Positions 14,756 through 23,707 are shown, counted from the first letter of the stretch. The stretch is 29,815 bases of DNA from an uncultured Prevotella sp. (GCA_937892695.1 CALBJK010000226.1:1-29815), one strand, 5' to 3'. Program-made: numbers and translations. The notes: a model not told the origin generated them from the sequence alone.

Positions 14756-15856
14756 TTAATTTTTCACATTTACAATATGCGTCGGAGCCTGTTCGCGATT
14801 GCGGCGGTTTGTCACCGTAACAACAGCTTGTGCCAGATTGATGAATGCCAGCCCTGTCATTGTGTTGCTGTCAAGCGCAGCAGGCTTTCCGTCATCACCG
14901 CTTTCGCATATGCCCTGTACTATTGGTATCTGTGCCAGCAACGGCACACCCATCTCCTTGGCCAGATTCTTGCATCCGCCCTTGCCGAAAATATAGTACT
15001 TGTTCTCAGGAAGTTCGGCCGGCGTAAACCACGCCATATTTTCCACAAGTCCGAGAATAGGAACGTTCACCTTGTCGTTGTTGTACATATCTATGCCTTT
15101 ACGGGCATCGGCGAGAGCCACCTTCTGCGGCGTACTAACAATCACCGCTCCTGTTATGGCAAGGGTCTGGAGGAGGGTCAGATGTATATCGCTCGTTCCT
15201 GGCGGAGTGTCGAGAATGAAATAGTCAAGATCGCCCCAGTCTGCATCGGCGATGAGCTGCTTCAACGCGTTAGAAGCCATACCGCCACGCCAGAGAGTAG
15301 CTGTGTCGGGATTGACGAAGAAACCGATACTCAACAGTTTTATGCCGTACTTCTGTATCGGTTCTATCAGGTCGCGTCCGTCCTTTTCGACTCCACAAGG
15401 ACGTTCACTTTCCACTCCGAACATCTTAGGGACTGATGGGCCGAAGATGTCGGCATCGAGCAGTCCGACCTTATAGCCCAACCGTGCAAGAGCTATTGCC
15501 AGATTGACTGCAACTGTACTTTTACCAACTCCGCCTTTGCCTGAGCTTACGGCAATGACGTTTTTCACCTGTGGAAGAAGTTTACCTACCTCAGGACGTG
15601 GCTTTGAAGTGAATTCAGTACCTATTTCCACTTCTACGTCTTTACCAACATGATAGTGGATTGCAGCCTCGGCTGCCTTGACTGTAGACTTCAAGAACGG
15701 GTCGGTCTCGCGCGGGAATATTAGCGAGAACGATACTTTCATACCGTCGATGCGCATGTTATCGGCAACCATACCGGCCTCTACCAGATTCTTCTTTGTG
15801 CCGGGGTAAACTACCGTTGCAAGCGCATCATTTATAAGTTTGGGATAAAGTGTCAT
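14756..15856 (-). CDS. mrp: Mrp/ApbC-type P-loop ATPase, iron-sulfur cluster carrier
   Basis: The 366-residue protein has an N-terminal MIP18/DUF59-type domain (about residues 1-85), then a Mrp/NBP35 ATPase domain with deviant Walker A SSGKGGVGKST (about 104-114), LLDADIFGPSVPKMFG, and Walker B-like DYFILDTPPGTSD. The family binds and transfers iron-sulfur clusters. The usual CxxC pair after VENM is missing; the segment reads VENMAWFTPAELPENKYYIFG. A single cysteine (GGCKNLAKEM) and a later GICESG remain. I chose ATG 15854-15856 (MTLYPKLI): the longer frame from 15919 would start within a few nt of the predicted transcription start. It converges with the CDF gene. Confidence 0.9.
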   Translation of the reverse strand: MTLYPKLINDALATVVYPGTKKNLVEAGMVADNMRIDGMKVSFSLIFPRETDPFLKSTVKAAEAAIHYHVGKDVEVEIGTEFTSKPRPEVGKLLPQVKNVIAVSSGKGGVGKSTVAVNLAIALARLGYKVGLLDADIFGPSVPKMFGVESERPCGVEKDGRDLIEPIQKYGIKLLSIGFFVNPDTATLWRGGMASNALKQLIADADWGDLDYFILDTPPGTSDIHLTLLQTLAITGAVIVSTPQKVALADARKGIDMYNNDKVNVPILGLVENMAWFTPAELPENKYYIFGKGGCKNLAKEMGVPLLAQIPIVQGICESGDDGKPAALDSNTMTGLAFINLAQAVVTVTNRRNREQAPTHIVNVKN

Positions 15857-15924
15857 AATGTCTTGTTTGTATTTTGTTGAAAACAATAATTTCTCATATT
15901 TGACAATAAGAGCAAACATCGTTC

Positions 15925-15932
15925 CAAAACTA
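15925..15932 (-). promoter_or_regulatory. -7 box of mrp promoter
   Basis: The minus strand reads TAGTTTTG, matching TAnnTTTG. No clear -33 TTTG is at the right distance. The predicted start near 15918 gives a leader of about 60 nt to ATG 15856. Confidence 0.45.
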
Positions 15933-16015
15933 GTTTGTCAAGCTCGATATGAGGAATTATTTGTCATTTGTCGGGTCATGGGTAGCTGTCATACTTCCAT
16001 TACAACTGCTCGACT

Positions 16016-18376
16016 CTAGTCATTCAAGTGTCCTCCTGGTTTGTATGTGACGATAGTGCCTGGTTTAGACAATGACGGAGCAATGTCATTTTGTTCAGTG
16101 GCCCACTTTTTATTAGGCTTCCTGCTCATCGTAAACTCGATGTCGATACCGTCCTTCACATTATCCCATGTTATGTACGACTTGGTGTAAGGCTTGCCGT
16201 TCACTTTTACTTTGCTCACGTAGAGAGCGTCTTTGCTCCATCCGCGCGTAGTCATGCGGATGTGTCGTCCGTTGCTCATCGTCACGTCGACAGCAGGCAA
16301 AGCCGGCGAACTTATATTATAAAAACCGCTTCCGGGACATACGGGGTAGAAGCCGAGGCAATTGAAGATGTACCATGCCGACATCTGTCCGCAGTCGTCG
16401 TTGCCACATAGCGAACCGGGCCTGTTGCCGTAGAAGCGGTCGACTACCGTGCGCACCCACTTCTGACACTTCCATCCCTCGCCGATGTAATTGTACAGGT
16501 AAGCTACATGATGGCACGGTTCGTTGCCATGCCAGTATGCACCGATGCGCCCGTGTATGTCATGAGCGCCGGGAATGTCGTCGGGAAGTTCGTAGAGGAA
16601 AAGCGAGTCGAGCCGGGAACGGAACAGGTCGCGCCCCATCAGATTGATAAGTCCTTGCACGTCTTGCGGCACAGTCCAATGGTACTGCACTGTGAAACCT
16701 TCGGTTATGTCGCCCCAACCGTTGACCGAGCCGGGACCCTGATAGGCGACAGGAGCAAACGGAGTACGCCATCCGCCCTTGCTGTCCTTGCCGCGCATGT
16801 AACCGGTCTGGCTGTCGTATATGTTCTGGTAACTCATAGCGCGGTTCATAAAGTATTCGTACTCTTTCTTCTTGCCAAGTTTCAGAGCGGCCTGAGCTAT
16901 AGCGTAGTCATCGTAAGCATATTCAAGAGTCTTAGACACCGACTCGGCCTCCTTGTCAAACGGCACATATCCGAGCGTTCGATACTCTGGAAGACAGTCG
17001 TAGTGGTCGTTCATTGCGGTCGTCACCATAGCCCGGAAGGCACGTTCACGGTCGAAACCTTCCACGTCCTTGCATATCATATCGGCCAGAACAGCAGCTG
17101 CGTGATAGCCTATCATGCACCATGTCTCGTTGCTCGCAAACGACCAATAAGGCAACATCCGCTCCACACTCTTGTCATAGTGGGCAAGGATAGAGTTGGC
17201 TACATCGGCCTGAACGTCCTGATGGACAAGGTTGAGCAGCGGATGGAAAGCACGATAGGTGTCCCAGAACGAGAATTCGGTACGGTTGGTAAAGCCGCTC
17301 TCGCGTTCGATGTTCTTGTCTAGTCCGAGATAGCGGCCGTCGGCATCGTCGTAGACGAACGGACACAGAGCAGCGTGATAAGCCGAAGTGTAGAACGTCT
17401 CCTTCTGTTCGCGAGTACCTTTTATCTTATATATGGACAGTTCCTTCTCCCATTTTCTGTCGGCCATATCCCGTATGGCGTCAAACGCCCTGCCGTCTAT
17501 CTCCTCCATATTCAGCTTCGCGCCGTCAGTGCTTGTGGCCGAAATGGCTGTCTTCACGGTCACAGCTTCGCCTTGTTTGGTGTCAAAAGTGGCAGTGAAG
17601 ACAATGTTCGGCCCCCATGCTTCGCGATTGCTGCGGAATCGTGAAGTGTTATAAATGACAGGCTTCTTGTCTTGATAAATCATGAAACTCTTCAAGGGCT
17701 TTGAGAAGACCGCTCTGAAATAGATATGGCGTTCGGGTCCCCACCCTTTGACCAGCTTATAACCGGTAACAGTAGAGTCGTTTTCTACGCGCAGGTTAGC
17801 CCAAACGCACTTTTGCCACAAGGTGTGGTTGAGGTCTATCAGAATAAAAGCCTTGTCCGACTTAGGATAAGTGAACCGGAACATGCCACTGCGCACAGCC
17901 GCCGTCATCTCGGCTTTCACACCGTAGTCGTCGAGCACCACTGAGTAGTAGCCTGGCTGGGCGGTCTCACGTTCATGGGAGAAACGCGAACGGTAGCCGC
18001 TGTCGGGGTTGTCGTCTGTACCGGGGTCGAGTTTTATCTCCCCCGTTCCTGGCATGAAGAGGAAATCGCCCATGTCGGGTATTCCGGTTCCGCTAAGATG
18101 GGTCAGCGAGAAACCTTGTATTGACTTACGGTTCCATTTGTATCCCGAAGCACAGTCGTAGAAATGTTCGTCGGTGTCCGGACTTATCTGTATGCCGCCG
18201 AAAGGTGTCTGTGCTCCAGGATAGACGTTGCCGTAACCGTCGGTTCCGACAAACGGATTGACATAGTCGGTCAGCCGTTCGCTACCATCAGTCTTGTCTG
18301 ACTTACCAAATGTGACCGCCGGAAAAGCAGAAGACACAACCAACGCTGCTGCTACAATATACTTTATTTTCATCAA
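16016..18376 (-). CDS. GH92 family alpha-mannosidase, secreted (distal copy)
   Basis: The 786-residue protein has a signal peptide (about 1-23) and the full GH92 architecture. It begins with the DYVNPFVGTDGYGNVYPGA segment of the N-terminal beta-sandwich, then HLSGTGIPDMGDFLFMP. The (alpha/alpha)6 domain contains the HGNEPCHHVAYLY and GNDDCGQMSAWYIF signatures. GH92 enzymes are calcium-dependent inverting exo-alpha-mannosidases that trim alpha-linked mannose from N-glycans and mannans. Linkage specificity cannot be read with certainty. It is the last gene of the apparent operon, 8 nt after the peptidase gene. It differs from the proximal copy at the GTGIPD/GTGHSD segment, which may reflect a different mannoside. 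No SusC/SusD pair is nearby. Confidence 0.93.
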   Translation of the reverse strand: MMKIKYIVAAALVVSSAFPAVTFGKSDKTDGSERLTDYVNPFVGTDGYGNVYPGAQTPFGGIQISPDTDEHFYDCASGYKWNRKSIQGFSLTHLSGTGIPDMGDFLFMPGTGEIKLDPGTDDNPDSGYRSRFSHERETAQPGYYSVVLDDYGVKAEMTAAVRSGMFRFTYPKSDKAFILIDLNHTLWQKCVWANLRVENDSTVTGYKLVKGWGPERHIYFRAVFSKPLKSFMIYQDKKPVIYNTSRFRSNREAWGPNIVFTATFDTKQGEAVTVKTAISATSTDGAKLNMEEIDGRAFDAIRDMADRKWEKELSIYKIKGTREQKETFYTSAYHAALCPFVYDDADGRYLGLDKNIERESGFTNRTEFSFWDTYRAFHPLLNLVHQDVQADVANSILAHYDKSVERMLPYWSFASNETWCMIGYHAAAVLADMICKDVEGFDRERAFRAMVTTAMNDHYDCLPEYRTLGYVPFDKEAESVSKTLEYAYDDYAIAQAALKLGKKKEYEYFMNRAMSYQNIYDSQTGYMRGKDSKGGWRTPFAPVAYQGPGSVNGWGDITEGFTVQYHWTVPQDVQGLINLMGRDLFRSRLDSLFLYELPDDIPGAHDIHGRIGAYWHGNEPCHHVAYLYNYIGEGWKCQKWVRTVVDRFYGNRPGSLCGNDDCGQMSAWYIFNCLGFYPVCPGSGFYNISSPALPAVDVTMSNGRHIRMTTRGWSKDALYVSKVKVNGKPYTKSYITWDNVKDGIDIEFTMSRKPNKKWATEQNDIAPSLSKPGTIVTYKPGGHLND

Positions 18377-18384
18377 TTTCAGAT

Positions 18385-19176
18385 TTATTTTTCTATGTCT
18401 CCTACTGCCACCTGATACTCATGCCACAGACTGTCAATGTCATACTTCTTTCCGAGTGCATACTTTATGGCTCCGTTCCACGACCAAGGTACAACTTTCA
18501 GAGTCGACTCGTTGAACTTACGGAGAAAGTTCTTGTTTTTTTTATCGCGCAACCACACGAAGAAGTAGCCCGCACGGCGATAGCCGTCCTTGTAACTGCC
18601 TCCCTTTGGCCTATCCTTTTCGCCGTGGAAACCGCTGTTGGCCACACGCACAGCGTCGGCCATACCTTCGATAAAAGCCCAAACAGTCTTGTTTTCGCCA
18701 TAGCCGCCTATGCCTTGTGGTTCGAGCTGGAAAGCATGGGTAAGCTCGTGCAGAAGCACTCCACGAGTTTCGAACAACACACGAGCCGTATCGTTGTTGA
18801 CAAACGACTTCTCGATATGGCGCGTACTGTAGAATATGGTGACGTTGCCGCCACCGCCGCCCTTGGCTGATATGCCGTCGATGTCCTCAAGCGTGTAGTG
18901 GAGCTGGTTGAGGACAGGGATGCTGTCTTTTGGCGAGAAGTAGAGCGTGTTGAGCACTTCTCGCGATACATCGTTAATATAGCTGTCCGGGTCAGGTATG
19001 ATGGAACGATAGATACGAGACCCTTCAGTACTAGGTGCCTTGTCCTCAAAAAGGATGTTCTTTATCTTGAAGTTTTTCCATTTCTTCTGACCCCTCGACT
19101 GCCCGATGGCTGTAGACGTTGCAATGCACATAAGGCCGAACACCACAGCCGACACGATTGTTGTTTTCTTGTTCAT
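18385..19176 (-). CDS. Secreted BSP-family (basic secretory protein) metallopeptidase
   Basis: The 263-residue protein has a signal peptide (about 1-25, ending AIG-QS). Its core matches the plant-type basic secretory protein family (PF04450-like). Zinc-binding HELTH is at residues 143-147 (GVLLHELTHAFQ), followed by WAFIEGMADAVR at about 166-177, which carries the likely third ligand or structural acidic residue. This family is thought to be peptidase-like, but few bacterial members have been tested. It lies between two GH92 genes, 46 nt after the proximal one and 8 nt before the distal one, so it is almost certainly in their operon. That context suggests cleavage of mannosylated glycoproteins. 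Family call is fairly good; activity is inferred. Confidence 0.8.
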   Translation of the reverse strand: MNKKTTIVSAVVFGLMCIATSTAIGQSRGQKKWKNFKIKNILFEDKAPSTEGSRIYRSIIPDPDSYINDVSREVLNTLYFSPKDSIPVLNQLHYTLEDIDGISAKGGGGGNVTIFYSTRHIEKSFVNNDTARVLFETRGVLLHELTHAFQLEPQGIGGYGENKTVWAFIEGMADAVRVANSGFHGEKDRPKGGSYKDGYRRAGYFFVWLRDKKNKNFLRKFNESTLKVVPWSWNGAIKYALGKKYDIDSLWHEYQVAVGDIEK

Positions 19177-19222
19177 AACGTTTTGTTAAAAAGAGATAGA
19201 ATGTTTTGTTTCTTGATAATTG

Positions 19223-21580
19223 TCATTCGCCGTCAGTCATCGAGTAGGGCTTGTCTTTGGCGGAAAGTCCGCGTTTCTTGTTAGGCTTGCTGCTCATGAC
19301 ATACTCGATGGTGCACCCGTCGGTTAGCTGTTTGTGGGTGATAAAGAGTTTGTCGTATGGTTTGCCGTCAATCTTTACACTCTTGACGTAGCGGTTCTTG
19401 TCGCTCACGCCAGGAGCTTTGATTACGACATGCTTGCCACTGGGCAGAGCCACGTCGAAGTAAGGCATGTAGGGTGCACCGAACACGTACTGGTCGCTGC
19501 CGGGGCAGACGGGATAGAAGCCCATAGCTGTGAAAATGTACCATGCTGACATTTGACCACAGTCGTCATTTCCGCCCAACCCGCGTATGTGGTTGCGATA
19601 CATCTTGTTCATAATCGTGCGCAGTCGGTCCTGAGTTTTCCACGGCTCCGATGTCCATGCGTAGAGATATGGCACATGATGGCTCGGCTCGTTGCCGTGT
19701 ACGTAGCCACCCACGAGACAGTCGATAGTGATGTCCTCATTGTGCTCATAATACTTCTCGGGCAGATGCATGTCAAAGAGTTGGTCGAGTTTCCCGATGA
19801 AAGCTTTATCGCCGCCCATCAGACTCATAAGCCCCTTCACGTCTTGCGGAGCCTGAAACGAGAAGTTCCACGAATTGCCCTCGATGAATCCTTCGCCGTA
19901 AGTCTGGTAGGGGTCGAGGTCTTTCTTGAACGTTCCGTCCGAGTAGCGCGGCGAAGCGAAACCAACGGTCTTGTCAAACGAGTTGCGGTAGTAGAGGGCG
20001 CGTTCCGCAAACTGCGACGCTATGTCGTCACGCCCTGCAGCCTTGGCAGCCGAGTATATAGTCCAGTCGTCAAAGGCATACTCGAAGGTGTTAGATGCTG
20101 CCGTTCCGCTCTTGTCGAACGGGGCATAGCCCAGACGCATGTAGTCGCCCAGACTCTCATAGTATGGACAGGTAGCCGTCTCGGTCATGGCTTTCAGAGC
20201 TTCGTCTTTGCCTATGTCAGCACCCTTGACGATGGCATCGGCCAGAACCGTCACGGCGTGGTATCCGGTCATACACCATCCCTCGTTGGCCATGAGACTC
20301 CATACGGGCAGCATCTTGTGTATGCTCTGCTGCTGATGCGCTATCATCGAGCGCACCATGTCGGTGTTGCGGTCGGGCTTAATCAGTCCGAGTAACGGAT
20401 GCTCGGCGCGATAGGTATCCCATACAGAGAAGATAGTATAGTTAGTAAAATCGTCGGCACGGTGGATATTGCCGTCCAGTCCGCGATACTGCCGGTCTAC
20501 GTCCATGTAGACCGAAGGATTGATCATCGTGTGGTAAAGCGAAGTGTAGAGCATGGCCTTGTGGTCGGGAGTGCCTTCACAGCTGATCACGCTCAGCTCC
20601 TTGTCCCACAGTTCTCTGGTCTCGGTGTGTATCTCGTCGAAGTCCTTGCCTGCAGCTTCGGTGCGGAGGTTCTTCAGTGCACCCTCGGCACTGACAGCAG
20701 AGAGAGCCACCTTGACAGTAAGTTCCTGCGACGCTGCATTGTCAAAGTTGAAGTAGGCCACGACATCGCGTCCTGCTATCTCGGGGAAATTACGGTAGAT
20801 GTTGAACTTGCGCCAGAAGCCCTGATACTTAGGCTGCTTCATGTCGCGGTAGCCATAGTCGCGTATGGGTTTGCTCAACGCGATTGCAAAGTAGGTATAA
20901 TTGCACCGTGCCCATCCGTCGGTTATGCGGTAGCCCGTAAGAAGGGTGTCGTTCTCCACACGCAGACTACTCCACAGCACTTTGCCGTCATAGTTGTATA
21001 TGCCGTGCAGCAGGTCGAGGATGATGCGGCTGTCAATGCCCTTGGGGAAGGTGTAGCGATGCACCCCCACACGCTGCGTGGCTGTCATCTCGGCTCTCAC
21101 CCCATTGTCGGCGAGCGTCACGGCATAGTAGCCCGGCGAGGCCGTCTCGGTGGCATGCGAATAGCGTGAGCGGTAGCCGCTGTCGGGATCGTCCTTAGTA
21201 CCGGGATTAAGCTGTAGCCGTCCTGTCTGAGGCATTATCATGATGTCACCGAGGTCAGAGTGGCCGGTTCCGCTCAGATGGGTATGGCTGAAACCTACGA
21301 TGGTAGGATCGGCGTATTGGTAGCCGGCGCAGTAGGCGTAGACATTGCCCTGATACTTGCCGTCGACGTTCTGCGGTATGGTGTCGGTCTCGGGACTGAG
21401 CTGTACTATGCCGAACGGCGCACATGCTCCGGGAAAGGTATGCCCCATGCCGTCCGTTCCTATCATAGGGTTGACATAGTCAACGGGCAACTTCACTACG
21501 GCCTTGCTACGTGCCGCACTGTCGGCGGCAGACAGCCCGATGGCCAGAAAGGCTGCCATGAATATACACTTTTGCTTCAT
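19223..21580 (-). CDS. GH92 family alpha-mannosidase, secreted (proximal copy)
   Basis: The 785-residue product has a signal peptide (about 1-24) and a complete GH92 fold. It contains DYVNPMIGTDGMGHTFPGA, HLSGTGHSDLGDIMIMP, HGNEPSHHVPYLY and GNDDCGQMSAWYIF. It is paralogous to the gene at 16016-18376 and of nearly equal length. It should remove terminal alpha-mannose from N-glycans or mannan in a calcium-dependent manner. I chose ATG 21578-21580 (MKQKCIFMAAF), because the longer in-frame start at 21640 adds 20 polar residues before the signal peptide. It is first in the operon with the BSP peptidase and second GH92. A possible -7 box is near 21667, but without a -33 partner. Confidence 0.93.
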   Translation of the reverse strand: MKQKCIFMAAFLAIGLSAADSAARSKAVVKLPVDYVNPMIGTDGMGHTFPGACAPFGIVQLSPETDTIPQNVDGKYQGNVYAYCAGYQYADPTIVGFSHTHLSGTGHSDLGDIMIMPQTGRLQLNPGTKDDPDSGYRSRYSHATETASPGYYAVTLADNGVRAEMTATQRVGVHRYTFPKGIDSRIILDLLHGIYNYDGKVLWSSLRVENDTLLTGYRITDGWARCNYTYFAIALSKPIRDYGYRDMKQPKYQGFWRKFNIYRNFPEIAGRDVVAYFNFDNAASQELTVKVALSAVSAEGALKNLRTEAAGKDFDEIHTETRELWDKELSVISCEGTPDHKAMLYTSLYHTMINPSVYMDVDRQYRGLDGNIHRADDFTNYTIFSVWDTYRAEHPLLGLIKPDRNTDMVRSMIAHQQQSIHKMLPVWSLMANEGWCMTGYHAVTVLADAIVKGADIGKDEALKAMTETATCPYYESLGDYMRLGYAPFDKSGTAASNTFEYAFDDWTIYSAAKAAGRDDIASQFAERALYYRNSFDKTVGFASPRYSDGTFKKDLDPYQTYGEGFIEGNSWNFSFQAPQDVKGLMSLMGGDKAFIGKLDQLFDMHLPEKYYEHNEDITIDCLVGGYVHGNEPSHHVPYLYAWTSEPWKTQDRLRTIMNKMYRNHIRGLGGNDDCGQMSAWYIFTAMGFYPVCPGSDQYVFGAPYMPYFDVALPSGKHVVIKAPGVSDKNRYVKSVKIDGKPYDKLFITHKQLTDGCTIEYVMSSKPNKKRGLSAKDKPYSMTDGE

Positions 21581-21700
21581 ATCTGAATAAACAACATCCG
21601 ACTGATTAGTTTGCATACTACGCAGCCGGATGTTTAACATTTTTTATCCCCTGCAAATGTTTTATTTTACAAAATTAAATTATTTTCCGCCATCTACTAC

Positions 21701-22471
21701 TCATTTAGCAGTGGTTTTACTGCTGCGCTTTGTGCGCTTGTAGCTACGGTATTCGTCCATCGGAATCTCTACATCCGGCTCGGTGAGCGTACCTTCATGT
21801 GGCAGTGCGAACTTCATGTATCGAATGTTCAGCCCTCGCTCTATCCACTGGCTTTCATAGTAGGTACGTATACCGAGTATATCACGGGTCTGCGGATCTA
21901 GTTCGTCAGTATGGTACAGATCTTCAGTGCGCAAGAGAACCGGCAGACTATTATGACCGGTCATGAACGTGGTGTAGGTGAAGAGGAAATTAGAGTCGGT
22001 CTTGACATGTACCGTTCCGCCGTCGGTTAGAAACCGACGGTAACGTTCCATAAAGAATGTGCTGGTGAGTCGTTTGTGGGGATTTTTCATCTGCGGGTCG
22101 CTGAACGTAAGCCATATCTCCTGCACTTCGTCCGGAGCAAAAAAACGGTCGATTATCTCGATGTTGGTGCGCAGAAAAGCCACGTTGTCCAAATGCTCTT
22201 CGAGAGCCTGAGTGGCGCCGCTCCACATTCGCGCCCCCTTGATGTCAACTCCGACAAAGTTAGTCTGTGGAAACATCTTGGCCAACCCCACTGCATACTC
22301 GCCGCGTCCGCATCCGAGTTCGAGAACTATAGGGTTGTCATTATGGAAATAGAGTTCACGCCATTTGCCGCGCATCTCAAATCCGATGTCTGCAACAACG
22401 GAATAAGGGTATTGGAACACGTTAGGGTAGCGTTCCATGTCGGCGAATTTCGCCAGTTTTCCTTTACTCAT
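21701..22471 (-). CDS. trmB: tRNA (guanine-N7)-methyltransferase TrmB
   Basis: The 256-residue protein methylates G46 in the tRNA variable loop using S-adenosylmethionine. It shows motif I, VLELGCGRGEYA, the following GVDIKGARMWSGA, an LTFSDPQMKNPHKRLT segment typical of TrmB (RHxKRR-like), and VHVKTDSNFLF. The C-terminal tail (MDEYRSYKRTKRSSKTTAK) is basic and may aid RNA binding. I chose ATG 22469-22471 (MSKGKLAKFADM) over an upstream in-frame ATG at 22534. The shorter form matches the usual start in Bacteroidetes relatives, and the -7 box at 22545-22552 would make the longer form nearly leaderless. It is separate from the GH92 operon by 120 nt. Confidence 0.93.
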   Translation of the reverse strand: MSKGKLAKFADMERYPNVFQYPYSVVADIGFEMRGKWRELYFHNDNPIVLELGCGRGEYAVGLAKMFPQTNFVGVDIKGARMWSGATQALEEHLDNVAFLRTNIEIIDRFFAPDEVQEIWLTFSDPQMKNPHKRLTSTFFMERYRRFLTDGGTVHVKTDSNFLFTYTTFMTGHNSLPVLLRTEDLYHTDELDPQTRDILGIRTYYESQWIERGLNIRYMKFALPHEGTLTEPDVEIPMDEYRSYKRTKRSSKTTAK

Positions 22472-22544
22472 TCTGATATAATGTTGTTTTTGAAAAGGTT
22501 TTAAAGGCATGTTCGTTGTAGAACGAGCAGCCATCTAAGCTATG

Positions 22545-22552
22545 CAAATTTA
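22545..22552 (-). promoter_or_regulatory. -7 box of trmB promoter
   Basis: The minus strand reads TAAATTTG, matching TAnnTTTG. No clear -33 box is seen. Transcription near 22538 would give a leader of about 67 nt to the chosen ATG. Confidence 0.45.
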
Positions 22553-23070
22553 AATAAAAATCCCGAATAAGCATCTATTCCTTATCAAATATCAAAAATA
22601 AAGTCATTTCCAAAGACAAAAATTTTGCTTTATTCAATTGCCGAGAACGCTACCCATACATCATTTCTACATGGTTCAACCAAGCCATAGACAACTTCAT
22701 ACTGGCACAAATGTATTCATCCGAAGCATGGAAACGGCATACTGTAGTTAACAATAATTCACACTGCATGAAGACATTTTGTTAAATACCAATTGCTGAG
22801 AATCAAATAAATAAGCGTTAATTCGAATGTGCAATTGGAGCCTTCTCTAAATAATCAAGTATATTTTCTCAAAGACGCACGAAAAATTTACTTCTTTATA
22901 ATAATGAAATCCTATTTTCAAAAACGGTCATTAGGACGCTGTCGTTTTCCTTATCATTGCCTTACAGGTATCTTTGACTTTTATGCATACTAAGCAGACC
23001 ACTTCAAGGGGGGAAGAAAGAAAGATTACAAGGAAGCTAAAGGGAAAGACACCACGCCTCAGATACATAA
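22553..23070. other. Intergenic region without a convincing gene
   Basis: This A/T-rich region between trmB and ferritin holds a 75-codon open frame (22558-22785, +) with no suitable start and no family I recognise, and a TATCTTTG box at 22969-22976 (+) that could start a short transcript ending at the hairpin at 23071-23110. Confidence 0.5.
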
Positions 23071-23115
23071 TAAAGGGCGGATGTACATTAAAATGTACAT
23101 CCGCCCTTTATATTT
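22984..23115 (+). ncRNA. Possible small RNA upstream of ferritin terminator
   Basis: A -7 box TATCTTTG (22969-22976) is followed by about 90 purine-rich nucleotides and then an 18-bp hairpin at 23071-23110 with TATTTG after it. This layout fits an intergenic transcript of about 130 nt. The -33 box is poor (TTTT at 22945-22948, 20 nt away). The hairpin alone is explained as the ferritin terminator, so the RNA is a candidate only. Confidence 0.25.
23071..23110. terminator. Terminator of ferritin gene, 18-bp perfect stem
   Basis: Positions 23071-23088 and 23093-23110 are perfect reverse complements with a TTAA loop. The stem ends in TAAAG on the left and CTTTA on the right, so both strands end in a short U-rich stretch. 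It begins about 80 nt beyond the ferritin stop on the minus strand. Confidence 0.82.
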
Positions 23116-23188
23116 GTCCAATAATCGCTATCGTTCTTTTCCATATATAAAATCAAATCGTCATATCAGAAAAGAACAACGACTGCGT

Positions 23189-23707
23189 TTACACATTTGA
23201 CAGAGGAGCAGCTTTTTGATAAGTACGTGCACCAAGCTCTTTATCGAGCATGTACTGACCATATCCGTTGTCCTCGATCATATTCAGGTTGTCAATGATG
23301 GTCTGGGCAGCCTCTTCCTCTTGAACCTGCTCGTCTATGAACCATTTCAGCATGCTCTGTGTAGCGTAGTCGTTCTCTTCCACCGTGAGAGCAACAAGCT
23401 TGTTGATAAGACCTGTGACTTTCTGCTCATGGCGCAAAGTATTCTCGAAGAGGTCAAGCAGACCTTTCCATTCTGTAGGAACAGCTGCAATAGGTTCTAA
23501 TTTAACGTGGCCGTTACGGCTGATAACATAGTTGAACAATATCTTTGCATGGTCTTGTTCTTCCTGAAACTGAACCTCATACCAGCTGCCTATTCCGGGA
23601 CGGCCGTTGGCATGACAGTAAGCAGCCATAGAAAGATATAAGTAAGCTGACCACATTTCTGCATTAATCTGGGCATTGAGTGCCTCTTCAATTTTCTTGC
23701 TTAACAT
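23189..23707 (-). CDS. ftnA: Bacterial non-haem ferritin
   Basis: The 172-residue protein is a 24-mer iron store. All ferroxidase-centre ligands expected from E. coli FtnA sit at the same residue numbers: E17, E50, H53, E94, Q127 and E130. It oxidises Fe(II) and deposits Fe(III) mineral in the cytoplasm, limiting Fenton chemistry and storing iron. The start MLSKKIEEALN is the family norm. The gene appears monocistronic and is followed by a strong hairpin. I found no clean TAnnTTTG within 100 nt upstream and no recognisable Fur box. Confidence 0.96.
   Translation of the reverse strand: MLSKKIEEALNAQINAEMWSAYLYLSMAAYCHANGRPGIGSWYEVQFQEEQDHAKILFNYVISRNGHVKLEPIAAVPTEWKGLLDLFENTLRHEQKVTGLINKLVALTVEENDYATQSMLKWFIDEQVQEEEAAQTIIDNLNMIEDNGYGQYMLDKELGARTYQKAAPLSNV

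Noticed and set aside
15857..15919. N-terminal extension of the Mrp protein from ATG 15919
   Set aside because: It would start within a few nt of the predicted transcription start, and the extension is unlike the family.
16508..17323. A 271-codon plus-strand frame opposite the distal GH92 gene
   Set aside because: Same reason: antisense to a well-supported gene, no recognisable domain or start signal.
19553..21169. Long plus-strand open frames (19553-20395, 20399-21169) opposite the proximal GH92 gene
   Set aside because: They lie wholly antisense to a clear GH92 gene, show no family motifs, and their composition reflects the opposite strand's codon bias.
22558..22785. A 75-codon open frame upstream of trmB, possible gene remnant
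   Set aside because: No start codon near its beginning, no recognisable family, and the region is A/T-rich. A translated database search could revive it as a remnant.
22983..23150. A 55-codon frame beginning MHTKQTTSRGEERK that runs through the ferritin terminator
   Set aside because: Translation through an 18-bp terminator stem is implausible and the second half is coded by the hairpin itself.
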